64,000 nucleotides of DNA, taken from NCBI GenBank assembly GCA_033026295.1, contig CM065175.1, positions 25,214,437 to 25,278,436 on the forward strand, in the 5' to 3' direction. Shown here one piece after another: positions 21,416 through 33,678 of this stretch. Under the pieces are notes generated by a model, which was not told the origin of the DNA, did not search any database, and was given only the letters and a program-made list of their open reading frames with translations. Every line of letters starts with the position of its first letter. Position 1 is the stretch's first letter. A program made the position numbers and the translations under genes. The DNA comes from Channa striata. Lineage: Eukaryota > Chordata > Actinopteri > Anabantiformes > Channidae.

Positions 21416-24400
21416 CTGTTGGGAAAAAGAAGAAATGAAGTTCGATCAGGATCAGAGAAGTTCCTGCACCACAAACATGTAGCATTAAATAAACTACATG
21501 AAATACCAGCTTACGTCCGTTCGTCCGTGCGGCAAAACATGAACCACAAACTGACGTTTCTGCCAATTCAAAGCCACCAGGTGAATTCTTTCTCTGCTCA
21601 TAGTGTTTGTAACGGTGTGTGTCACCACCTGAACCCAAAAATATTGGTACTGGTACTGTAGTTATCAAACCCAGTATCTGTTTCTCTTTACGCTAAGGAC
21701 TTTATTAACGTTCCTCTGCGATGCAGTTTCTGTCTCTGCTAACTGGGGTAAAAACTACAGACATATACATACTGTAAAACTCTTAGCACGAGACCTGACT
21801 AAATTTGAAATAAAGCTAAAATAAATCACTTATTTTTACAAACAGATCAAATTTGACTATTATATACAATTAAAGTGTTTTTATATATTTTACTGACACA
21901 TTTCCTTTTTCCAACCATCTTTGTTCAGATATTTTTAAAATGCAGTTTGCTTGACATTCGTGACACTGAACAAACTCTTTATAAACACACTATTAGCCTA
22001 TTATTTTACAACGTATTATTATTTCCAGAATATTGAGTTTAAAAGCAATGAAATGATTTTCACAATTTTCCTCGTGTTTAATGAGAGGTTTGCTTGAACC
22101 GTCTGAACAATGTTAGTAAGAACGTCAGCAGCACATGCACCTGAAATCATCATCAGCAACAAATACTCATGCTGAGCAGTAACGAGCGGAGAGTTCACGG
22201 TAAAGTCAGTGGAAATACCTCAGTTCTTCTCTCTTCCTGTAAAAGAAAAGGAAAATGGAGGTTTTAAGTACCGACGGATTCAGTGATGCAGCTTCTAATA
22301 AATGTTCCTTTACTAAAGTGAGTGAAGGGTCCGTTACTCACTGATCGACACTCGTTCTCTGGGAACAAATTACACTGCAGCTCGTCCGGCCAGGAAACGC
22401 CAAAGTTGGACATCAGGGTCTCGCAGCCCCGTTTGGCCTTCTCGCAGAAAGACCTGCAGGGCCGCTGCACCTCCCCGGCCACACACTCGGGGGCGTACAC
22501 CCTGCACAGGAAGAGGCGTATGTCCACCGTGCACACGGCCTGCGCCATCGAGTTGAAAAAGGACATCTTTGTCACGGCCTCCCTTTGACTACTGTGTCCC
22601 AGGAGGTTGGGAGAGACGGTCTGGTTGTAGGACAGGTCCTGGCACATGGGGATGGTGATGGGCTCGCAGATCCTCCCGCTGCTGCTCACTCCGTACTGGA
22701 ACAAGAGGCACACAGTCATTCCAGGTCAGGTTTATGGGCTTTATGTAGGATTTATGCACATTTACTATCAAAATCTGCAACCTCAGAGATTTAAGCCAAA
22801 ATTAATATCATCATTTATGTTCCACGGATGATTTGTGACTTAAATTCACTGACTTTCACCTCATGCACTAACTTTGCCCTTTAACCTTCCACGGCCCCTT
22901 AAAGACAGTGTGGACTTAGTGTTTTGTCTTTATCCTGGAATTTCCTGTTGCTGTCTACAAAGATGAGCTAAATTAATGTTGCTGCTGTTTATTTAGGGGC
23001 ATGAAAGGAATTCTTCCACAGTTCGGAAAGGCGCTTCAGATGTGCACAGAAACAGTTCCAAAAAACATTTAGGGATTATAAAGACTTGACTGAACCTGAC
23101 AAACCCTAAAAATAATAAATAAATAAATAGAAATAATTAAAATAAAGAGAACTGGGCTGATTTAACACTAACATTGTTTCAGATTGGAAATGAGAACCTG
23201 AACCAGACTTTACTGTAACGTAAAGTTTAAAAAGTACGTTGAAGGTCGGTGTAATCATGTCATGCTGTTCTGTTGTTAGTGCTGGTTAGCGTGGACCTGG
23301 GCTCAGACCGCTGCTGCATGAGTCAGTCTATAATCAGCTCCAGGCTGGGAGCAAATAAACATGTTTTTGGGAGAACTGGCTGATTTTGATGGGAGTTTTG
23401 ATTTCTATCTGCGTAGCCTCCTTTATATAAACTATATAAACTGTATCCTGGTCACTGGGTGGAAAAGGACACCCAGAACTGGAAGCTCGTCCCTCCTCTA
23501 CCACACTGACCCCCCAGCGTTGCCTTTAAAAACCAACTGACTTGATCCTGTCAGATCCGACTCACATATTCACAGGACTCTGTGCCAAAGGCGTTACACT
23601 TGAGGGAATCCGGCCACTTGACGCCGAACTTGTTCATCAGCGACTCGCAGCCGGACCGAGCCTGCTCACAGAGGGTCCTGCAGGGAGGACGAGGTTTTCC
23701 CGACACACACTCTGGCGTGTAGACGGAGCACAGGAAGGGCTTCAGGTGAGGGGAGCAGCCAACTTTTACAAGTGGATAGAACTGATGCACTTCCAGGCCC
23801 ACGTCCTCCTGACGTGTGGCCTAGAATGTTGGGCAGCACAGTTTCTGTGTAGGGCAGCTCTGAGCAGAGAGGGACAGTGATGGTCTGACACGATGCAGGA
23901 GAGGTTGGGACAACACCAAAGTCTTCAGCCTGGAGGAACAGAAATCAGTTTTCATCAACCACAGCTCAACATCAAAAGGTGAATTTACTGATTACAAATC
24001 CTGCACATAACAGCTTAAATATCCTTTTCCAGTTTTACTAAATTGCTAAGATGCGTTTAATGACACTTGGATTCACTTGATCTTCATCACCTTCATGTTT
24101 TCTCTCGTGTTAATGTATTTTCATTGGTTTCACACTTTACATCCTTGTTCAAAACAGTTCACTCAGAAAACACGTCATTCAGTGACCCAGAACTTCCCAG
24201 CTGATAGAAATGATGAATCCCTAATGTCAAAGTTCATTGCAGCTCCACACGCCAAATTCAAACGTTTTCTTTGGAAAATCTTTTATTGTTTTCGCAGGAT
24301 TTAAACTCCTGATCGATTTACTTTGTCTTCTGTTGTCTACAGTGTAGTGATTGATAGAAACAGACACGAGTTGTGTCGTTTGAGGGAAAAATTTACTTTT

Positions 24401-25620
24401 TAGTGTTTTGTTGTGTCATTTTGGGCGGTGGCTTCTGTTTCAGCCTGGGTTTAAAACTGTGACTTCAGAGTCGACACAAGTGCCACAGCAAAACCGACAA
24501 ACACACAGACAGAGACATAACAGGCACCATTTGTCCATCTAAATCTAAGACGTCTTACAGACTCGCAGGACTCCGTGGGAAGCAGGTCACAATTGAGGGA
24601 TTCGGGCCACAGGAAGCCCAAGCGGTTCATGAGGGACTCGCAGCCGGACCGAGCCTGAACACAGAGTGACCTGCACGGAGGCCGAGGCTTTCCCCCAGAC
24701 ACGCACTTAGGAGCGTACATGTAGCACAGGAAAGGCTTCAGGTGCGGCGAGCAGTCGACTTTTACGAATGCAGAAAACTGATGCACTTCCCGGCCTGCGT
24801 CCTCCTGGCGTGTGTGGCCCAGGAGATTTGGTAGCATGGTTTCAGAGTAAGGCAGGTCTGAGCAGAGAGGGACTGTGATTGTTTCACAGGATGCACGAGG
24901 GGTCGGAGAAACTCTGCTGTTCTGACCCTGAAAGAACAGAAACACACATTTGTTTTTGTGGCTCTCACCAACTGGAAGTGGTTTGACAGGAAGCAGGACG
25001 TGTCGGTAATTCCTGCTCTTTACAAACCGCTTTAGGAACATGAACAACAGGGCTTCTGTACAAGCAGCTTTAAAAGGCCACGAACAGTCAGACAGAAGAA
25101 CTAACTGCCCTTTTCATTTCTTTGACTGTTTATTCTAACAACTGAACTGTGTTTTTTAGCCTGTGCCAGATGTTAAAGCTCATAAAACCATTAAAAAAGC
25201 CAAACACAACATGTGACCTCATACTAACCTGTACACAGTTGGACTCTGGCAGAGCTCCACAGCTGAGCCTCGTGGGCCATGACAGCCGCTTTGCTTTGAG
25301 CGCAGGCTCACAGTCCGTCTTGACCTTCTCACACAGCGACCTGCAGGGCTTCACGCGGCTGTCGTCCTCCGAGCTGCATTCGGGCACGACCACGCGGCAC
25401 ATGACCGTGGCGACGTCCGGCGAGCAGGACGTCCCCACAATCTGACCGACCTGATGCAGGGTGTAGCCTTGGACTCCACTCGGATGGAGCGTGCTGCTGT
25501 ATCCCAAGCCCTGGCAGAAGCTGGCTGTCACTGGCTTACAGTTTGAGGTGTCATCTCTCCTGGTTTGTGCCTCGTGGTGAGGCAGAAGAAACCCAAAACC
25601 ACCAAGACCAAATGCTTCAT
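20389..25620 (-). CDS. Secreted protein with four Frizzled CRDs and a C-terminal penta-EF-hand-like domain
   Basis: Proposed exons (minus): 25620-25229 signal peptide plus CRD1; 24927-24559 CRD2; 23929-23566 CRD3; 22695-22342 CRD4; 22236-22219 microexon; 21415-21376; 21258-21215; 20796-20646; 20543-20389. The start ATG opens MKHLVLVVLGFFCLTT, a good signal peptide. CRDs 1, 2 and 4 each show all ten Fz cysteines; CRDs of this fold bind Wnt lipid in Frizzleds and sFRPs. All CRD introns are phase 0. The last exons read LSLKTARLLLTLMD, then MDKDVTRDLDAVEYF and INYDEYVALLTKL, matching calpain-type PEF helices. Two frame breaks are seen: one missing base between signal peptide and CRD1, and two missing bases in CRD3. 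If both are errors the product is about 629 residues. Alternatives are two separate genes, or a young pseudogene. Confidence 0.7.
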
Positions 25621-26679
25621 GGCTTTTTAGTTTTTGAAACAAAGAATCCCCTGTGCTCCAAACGAAGCCTTTGGAGGTTTGAAACCTCCGAGTGCTCTGC
25701 CCTGCTCAGGAGGTGGAGTACTGGTCCACGAATGAGGTGGTGCTGACTCTGAGCCCCTGGTACGGCAACATAACAATAAGCTAGTAGACACGAAATGAGA
25801 GCCAAGCTGGTCCCAGAGCAGCAGCCCCGCTCTGACAAGTCCAACCTAAGGGCTCAAGAGCGGGAGAAGCTCAACATCTGCTTTTAGTTGTAACACATGG
25901 AAAGTGTTTGCCTGTTTTAAAAACCACAGCTCCAGATGATTTACTGGCAGGGTCGTTAGTTAGTTCTCCATGTACGTCCTCCACAAACAAATTCCAGTCG
26001 TTGCTTTAGAGTATTTTAAGTTACATCCTAAATTAAACATTTGGTGGGATGCTGCCAACTAAACCAAGCTGCTGCAGTGAAATGGATTCAGAGCTGAAAG
26101 TGATTTTTGGTTCATAAATTGCACAACACAAAATATTGTAAAACTAAAAGTTTAGGGGGGTGGAGTGGTTGGTGCTCACAGTTGGAAGGTTGCGGGATGG
26201 TGTCACCAGCCAGTTGTGACCTTTCTGTGCAGGCTCCGGACCCTCATGACCCAACACAGTGGTTACAGATAAATGGATTGATGGATAAAGTACAGGTGAA
26301 CAGGTGACACCTTGACTTTTCACCTAGCATCACTTCATTACATTTCAAATTAATAGATTTCAGAAAGGTGAAACTACAGAACCTGTGTGGACAGTCTGAG
26401 GCTGATGCCATGAACGCCATTAGTTTTGTGGGTATTTTACCGTAAACCAGCTTCATATAGAACTAAAGTCTGGACCTGATGTTGGTGCAAGGTGAGAACA
26501 CGAGCGATGCTAGACAAAAAAAAAAAAAAAAAAACTAAACATCTTGGCATCTACCCAATACTTTCAGAAACAACAACTACACACTGTTTACTACCATTTA
26601 AAATATATATATATTTTATAGTTACACAGAATAATCATTTTTCAAGCTACAGCAACTGAAATTACAAGCGTTTCTTTTC
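25621..26679. other. Intergenic interval, promoter side of the CRD-PEF gene
   Basis: Upstream of the CRD-PEF start and downstream of METTL25B. An open frame at 25844-25700 (minus) looks hydrophobic but begins with TTG and has no ATG, so I do not call it coding. A poly(A) tract of about 18 lies near 26516-26533. No other gene is seen. Confidence 0.5.
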
Positions 26680-26685
26680 TTTATT
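26680..26685 (-). terminator. Candidate poly(A) signal of METTL25B
   Basis: AATAAA on the minus strand, about 410 bases past the METTL25B stop codon. Consensus match only; other sites are possible. Confidence 0.4.
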
Positions 26686-27092
26686 GCTTTAAAGGACAGA
26701 AACAGAAACAGTGCAAATTAAATAAAATCGTACGTTCTGGTAACATTTTGGTAAACATGTAAAAGACGTGACTGAGTGTTTGCCTGTGCAGAAAACAAGC
26801 TATGAAAAACACACGACTGCTTCGCTGCGATCATGAAGACAACGAGTGAGGACGGCGTAAAAGGTCCATTTTCTGTCTCAGATGCCAGATCCCCACATTT
26901 CCACCATGTTGCTGTGTCACAGCACAGACATTTCCTCATTCCGACTAAAACTAAATCCTTAAAAACAAACGCTAAAATCTAAACCTTAAGACTTAATGTT
27001 CTGAGAAGAACCTGGTGCTCGCTTCCAAAAGGTCAGAGTGACCGTCTCCACCAAAGAGTGAATAACGTTTTCTCCTCTCTACCCTTGAGGCT

Positions 27093-30000
27093 TCAGGGCA
27101 ACGACACAAAGTTTCTTGGAGAAAAGTTGGGATCGAACAGAGGAACCAGCTGACTGTCCACACCTGCAGAAAAAAAAGAGGCTTTAGTCACGACTCGACG
27201 CGCAGTCACAGAGACTTTACCAGCACTTCATTAAAATCTGTCTCACCGTTCTCCTGCAGGTACATCATCCGGTCCAGCAGCACCAGTGTCTCCACCACAG
27301 GCGCCAGAAGCAGAGCCAGGCTGAAGTAAACCACCACCCTGCCCTGCTGCTTCAACATGGCCTCCACCCGCTCCGGGTCCAGAGGCAAGTCAGGAGGCAG
27401 GCCGATCCGGGCCAAACCCAGACGGGCGTACCTGAGCAAGGATGTGGGCAGAAAGAATGAGTCTTATGAATACTGAGGATTTTTTTTTTTTTATCTTAGT
27501 TAACTACATTTGCCTTTAAATGAATTGTTTAAAAACAGAATAATTGCTAGACATTACAAATATTTTGTTTTTATGGAAAGATTGTGCCTTAGGAATGTGC
27601 CTTAGAAATGTTTGACTGACAGACTCTAGGCTCTATAAATGTTACCTGCATTAAAAACTGATTAGAATATTTCATAGGTAATCAGACATGCATTTGCCAT
27701 AATGTGAGAAACTGTCTCTGAATATTTACTTTCATTATCAAAAAATGATTAGTTGATCATGGCTTTCATTTAAAACAGGAGAAAAGCAGTAAATAATCAC
27801 GTTGGAGAAGCTGAATTAGATAATATGGGGCTTTTTTTGATAAAATTATTTAGTTTTGAGCCAAATTATTTTGTGTTGAGGAGATGATATGGTTTGATCC
27901 TCTATCAGAGGGTGGAATCTCTGTTTTGAAATAGGACTTTCGGGGATGAGCAGCACCAGTGAAAACCAGTGTGAATGCCTGGAATGCGGCGTTAACTCAC
28001 TCTGTGAAGGTTAATAAGTGGGATTTCTTTATGGTCTGGATTCCTGCCCTCCTTAGATCCGGTCTCACGTCCCTGATGAAGGTTTCCAGCATCGCCCGGT
28101 AGCAGTGAGTCCTCAGTAACTCGCTCTCCTCCCTGAGCCTCCGCACGTAGTCCTCCACGGCGTGACACGCCCCCTCTCGTGCTTTATAAGACAGCTGATG
28201 TCCCGGCACCCCGCGCACCCAAGAGCTCATCGGGTAACCAAATTCAGCCTGCGCCAACTCCTGAGCTGGTCCTGGTGGAGTGGGAGGTTCAACGAGTCCT
28301 GGAGGGGCGGGGTTTTCTTTGGTTGTGATTTTCATGTAGCAACAGGCCACAGAGGTGATGCCGCGAACATGCGGGCAGTGGACAAAGTGGCGGAGGAGAG
28401 TGGTGCTGAGGTCACCGCAGGCGTGGAGACCGGTCAGGACAAAGTCTGGATGGTGTCCTCCAGCCTCACGGACCGGCTTGACACATCGGCAGCTGTTTTC
28501 AGCAGACTCACGGTGTTGTGATGTCATTTCAATGTCCTGTGAGCGAGGCTCAGAGTCTGTGGAGCTGTGAGCTGAGACCACATGTTCCCGACGTGTGGAG
28601 CCCCGCAGCTTCTTTTTGCTCGGTCCACACGGAGTCGAGGGACCTTCACTGACACAGTCTGCAGCACTCAGCTGCTTGATGAAGGCCTCCCATGATGCCT
28701 TGGGGTTTACCCAACCAGCAACATGGCAAGGAGAGGACTGTGACGCGGGGAGCAGAGAGGAGCCGTTCTGGAAAGAAGGAGGAGGTTTATTCATTTGGTG
28801 CTGATTGTTCCATGTCATGTCTAACAGGAGGTAAAACCTTATTAATGACGTGCTAATAAGACTAATCTGGCTTCAGTTCCCGTCCAGGTTGTTAGAGAGC
28901 AAACCAAACCTAGAAGAAGAGTGAATATGGACACAAGAGGACACAAATATAACTCTAGATGAACTATTAAGTGTAAATGAGCCCGTGGTTGCTCATCGGT
29001 TCACCAGTCGACTGTCAGTTCTGTGTCTACAGCTTGTTTTTGCTGTCCCCATGTGGCTAAAACCAGGTTTACAGGTTAAAGTTTCACTCTTCAGTTATGT
29101 CTGTCCTACAGTCTATGTTAGTCTTTCAAATGCAGAAACTTTCTCCAAATATATAATGTCTTCCAATTCCTGAGTTGCCTTCCAGTCATCACTGCTGTCG
29201 GAGTCCAATGCTTTACTGGTTTTGGAGGAGCAGAGAAGCAGCAAGGGTCTAATTTTGGACAACTTTTGGACAGATATTGACAAAATTGACTTTGACTCTT
29301 TCTTCCGAACTATGAAATCTTGGACCACTTTTACGGTGCATGTCGCTTCGTCTTCATTAAATTTCCAGGAGGATGCAGAGTCTTTTAAACTAGGTCTAAA
29401 TAGCTTGGTGGAGGGTCGAGAGTTTAAGATTTTGAACTGAATACGTCTTACTTGAGGAAGCCTACACTGAGGTCAGCAGTGGCAGAGAATGGAGCAGGTC
29501 ATTTGTTCTAGGAGCACAGTTCCTCCTAATAACATTCATTTCGCCCAGAGACAAAGTTTACTACAACAATGTCCTCCAAGACAAAACCTCAGTTTCAGTC
29601 CAATTAATCGTTAATGTGCTAAGAACTGAAGATATTGTCACTACTTAATCTTAAAGAAATAAAAAGAGAATCATTCAAGTATAACAGTTCATGGACAGTC
29701 CCATTGTAGGATTCTCCCTGAAAATAATTAGTTTTAGTAAATAAATAGTTCTAGTCCCACACAGAACTAAGACAGGATTAAAGGATGATCCCACTATTTC
29801 TGATACAGTTTAGGAGCCCAATTAATAAATGTCTCCCCAAGTCTAAAGAGTCCTGAACAAATACCTGACGCTACCTTATCAAATGCTTTTGAACTGTCAA
29901 GCGAGAGAGGTGGAATCAGAGACTGTCCACATATTAATAATGTAACAGCTTTTAATCATTGTTACTATTTTAAGGCTCTTTGAAATCTGTTATCTGTCTA

Positions 30001-32401
30001 TGGACTAACAGCATGTGCACAGCACAAACCTTTTTCTGTTTCTCTTTCTCCAAGACCCACATTAACTGTCCGTCAAACCTGGATGCCATGGCAACCAGGG
30101 TGTGATCAGCTTCGATCGCAGTGACAGACAGTCCGAGCCCAAAGGACAGGAAGCGGGACAGATGACCCTGTTCAGAGCAGAGCAGTGGGAAAATATGACA
30201 AAGCTTCACTATGTCACTGAACATAATGATTCCTCATTTTCCTCCAAAAGGTATAAATTAAATGTTATTAAGGATTGCGTACAATATTAATATAATATAC
30301 TTATACTTTCCCAGGAGATATTCTGTACTACTCATATTGTCACAAGTATAAGCTAAAATCAATCCCCATTACCAGGAACTGCGTGAGTTGTATCTGTATC
30401 CTGTCTATGCATCTCTCCAAGATCCTATACAGATGTTTTTTTTCTGAACTGATGACTGATTTGCTTTCTGTGTTTTATTCCTGATTAAAAATTAAAGTAT
30501 ACTAGTTATTTTTATTTTGAAGACACACATCAAAAAATAAAGGTAGCAATTAAAAATGATAGATTATTGTCTCCTTGTCCTTTTAAAGCTGCATAATTTA
30601 AGCATTTTCTTGTTCCAGCACATTTGCTGGAACTACTATACAAATTCATCTTAGTTTTGGCACCAAATCAGATATACTGAACTTATTTTTAAAAAGCATT
30701 TGCAACTTAGTTAATTTGGGATTTTGTAAACTGGCCAATACCCACACTCTGTCAGGTAACACGATTGGAATCATACCTGTCCTGAGCCCACATCCACTAC
30801 TCGGTGGCACTCAGTCTGGTCACAGAGTTGTTTCACAAGCTAAGACAAAATAAAAAAAATATTAAAATTAAAACACTGAATATTAAGACAATTGTTGTTG
30901 AATTAAAAAATGTAAAGCAGGAACTGCAGCCACTAAGCATCTTGTACCATGCCCAGCTTGCGAATCTCGTGCTGTTTCTTTGGTTTGACATGTTTCCTGA
31001 AGATGTGGCCCAGCAACGAGCTCTGACTCTGGTTTTCCGTGAACTCCTCGGGCTTCACAGAGCCGGAGACTCTGCCTCGCTCCTGCCTGCATTCTCTGGG
31101 AAACGCCAGAGCATGAGCTGTGGCACGGAAAGCCAAAAGGGAGAGGGGCCACACGGAAGGGTATCTGTAACGACAAAGTTACATGCTTGTTATGTAAAGC
31201 TGCTTTCATTTCCTGTTTTACTATTATCCAGTTTCTACATTCACACAAAATAGTTGCCAAATCAGGTGGGAGGTCTGAGTTTGGAGCTTGTTTTTGTTGC
31301 CCTCACATGGTCAAAAATGACTTATTGCATTTTTAAATGTTAATATCCAACGTAGGAGATTTGGAGAGTAACTGGTAAATTTGTACTTTCAATAAGCTGC
31401 AGGGGGGCTCAGCTCATTTCTAGTGTTATGGCTGCTGTATTTAGGCTGGTCCAGGCTAAACGATTTCTTGTTGGATGTCAGACTTTACATAAACAAATGA
31501 AGAAAAAGTCAAAATGAGAAATTTTCCGGTCAGCTTTAGATTGTGCTGTTAGGTGCTTCATTCCTATGTTTCCTACCTCACTTTGTGGGTTTTGATTTTT
31601 AACTTCTGTCACTCTTTGGGTTCACTATAATAAGACATTTTAAACAGCCTGGTTACAGCGCAGCGATACCTTCTGTCTCCATTTGTAGCATCTAGTAAAA
31701 GGTCTGCAATGTGTGGATACGAGAGATCCTGCAGCACAAGCTGCCACTGGCTGGGTAATGTGTGCCACAGATCTTCAGTGAAGAACTCCTGCAGGGGAAT
31801 ATCAAAGTCACCAATTACCAGAAAGTCATATATCATGTGTCTACTGCTGTCCATAGTCAAGTTGTCAACCATGGTGGAATTAACACATGAGGGTTATGAG
31901 AAAAATGAGCCAGTGTGCACACAACATGTTACAGATATCACCTTCACTATTTAACGCACAAATCCAAAATCAGCTCTTCCAACCTTGGCCCCAGATTTTC
32001 TGTGATTTGATACAACATGATGCTGGTCCAAGCAGTGAAACCAGCAGTCAAACCAACGTGTTGTCTCATTGGATTTAAGACAGGAAATGTAGCTACAAAT
32101 ATACATAACCAAATATGAAATGCATGCAGAATAACAGTGCTAACGCTAATGGCTGTTGCTAAGCAATCTGCTTCAAAACAATAAAGCACATCCACTGCGT
32201 AACGAAAAGGCTCCAAACTGTCACAAATCACGAGATGAATTCATAATTGATACGCACAATTATGTAGGAGTCGGACAGGCGGCTGTATGAGGACAGAAAC
32301 GCGGTGAGTCTTTTCGCCAGCTGTCTCTGTTGATCCGATGAAAGACGAAAGTGTCCCACATGTTGTGCAGCTGCTGCCGACAGCTGATGTGGGACTGACA
32401 T
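27093..32401 (-). CDS. METTL25B: METTL25B (RRNAD1), methyltransferase-like protein 25B
   Basis: Eight exons on the minus strand: 32401-32258, 31788-31670, 31164-30948, 30839-30777, 30167-30030, 28767-28001, 27431-27247 and 27163-27093. They sum to 1704 nt, 567 codons plus TGA, without a frame error. Start is MSVPHQLSAAAAQ. Family marks are the KPKKQHEIRKLG segment before the fold, the SAM-binding motif I VVDVGSGQGHLSR (about residues 193-206), the acidic strand-2 end VTAIEAD, LTGLHACGDLS, SVACCYMKIT, and the C-terminus LFDPNFSPRN. The family is predicted to bind SAM; its substrate is not established to my knowledge. Exon 6 holds a long, probably disordered insert with Ser and Pro (after VAGWVNPK). 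The gene is divergent from ISG20L2, as in human. Confidence 0.95.
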
Positions 32402-33678
32402 GCTAACATCAGTTAGCTTGTTGATGCTACGTTGTTGATGTCCAGGCTAAGAGCAACCGTCTGAAATGTTTGACGAAACAAACACGGACAGCTGTTGTCT
32501 TGCTTTTATAGTCAGCATTTATAAAGCAATCCCGTGTTGTTCTGGTCAAATATAGTTGTTGTATTTAGCCACTAACGTTAGCTGCCGCCGCTAACTGTAA
32601 CTTACACATGTACAATAACGATGCATTCAGGTCCTTTCAGTAATTTCTGCATCTAAATTTTAAAAACACCAGAAAGTTAAAGTATATTTTGATAATCCAA
32701 TTTTGTATTTCGTTTTAATTCAGGGATGTATCAATAGTCCCCATTGCTCAAACTAATAAATAGCTTCTTGACTGTAAATGATATTTAATAAGTTCTTAGT
32801 AAAATGCCCCCAAAAAAGTACTCGGATAGAGTAATCAGAGACTTTTAAATGGTACCTCATGTAAGAGTATTTCTAGACAAATACTTTAACTTTTATAAAA
32901 GTTCCGAGTTTGTGTAGTTCTTATTGTTTCTTTGTTTATTATATTTACAACCTATCTTAAATTGGGCAAAAATTCGTTTAGACTTTTCCCATTTTCTGGG
33001 AGTATCCGAAGGCAGCATGACCCGGATGATGATGATTGTTTTTAGCCGGAGGACGCGTGTGGTTCAAATGTGCTTCAGCTGTAGTTTCATATTTCAGAGA
33101 GTTATTTTCATCGATTTCCATAAAGGGAGTCTATAGCTTTCCGCTCTCTGTGTTCACAAACACACTAAGCGGAATTTCTTTTATTAGAATAAGCATGAAG
33201 CGTTAGCATAGAACGTTAGCTCATGGTTAATGTCGACGTCCGCTAGCCAAGAGTCTGATGTAGCATCGTAAAATCGATGGTTTTACAGTGCACGAGCAAA
33301 ATCAGACAGAAATTGGGCATTGAACCAGTTTGCGTATGTTTTTTTGGTAACCAGCTGTACAGTAGCACACAAAATGAAGCCAATGGATGTTTATGAATTA
33401 CAACCATAAATTTCAACTAACGTGAGGGGACAAACCGTGTGTAACAAGTTTTCATTAGAAGTCAAAAATGTGTGTGAAAATATGAACATGCTTCTTAAAC
33501 TCGTGTTTTTATACAGATTATAAAGTTACGTTCGAGTGGTACAAACCAAGACATGGTTAAAAACATGTTTGTCTTGCAGCAGGACACGGGACACCGGATG
33601 ACAGAGGTCAAGACGAGCAAATCCCCATGACTGTTGATTGTGGAATAAATTGTCTTTTGACTTACATTGGCCCAAACC
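32402..33678. promoter_or_regulatory. Shared divergent promoter interval of METTL25B and ISG20L2
   Basis: 1.28 kb between the two start codons, with no open frame of note. A good acceptor (TTTGTCTTGCAG, ending near 33580) suggests an ISG20L2 5' UTR intron, so the two transcription starts are probably closer together than the ATGs. Human METTL25B and ISG20L2 are also head to head. No TATA box or factor site is claimed. Confidence 0.55.

Noticed and set aside
22264..25642. Each CRD exon as a separate sFRP-like gene
   Set aside because: Only the first has a signal peptide, all share phase-0 splice borders and lie on one strand without stop codons that end a gene, so they are exons of one gene.
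25700..25844. Hydrophobic open frame upstream of CRD1 as an alternative signal peptide exon
   Set aside because: It begins with TTG rather than ATG, and its only in-phase donor (GCC|GTACCA) is weak. The ATG at 25620 is better.
29222..29440. 72-codon plus-strand open frame inside METTL25B intron 5
   Set aside because: Begins without a clear promoter or splice context, has no known motif and lies antisense in an intron. Probably chance or an old repeat.
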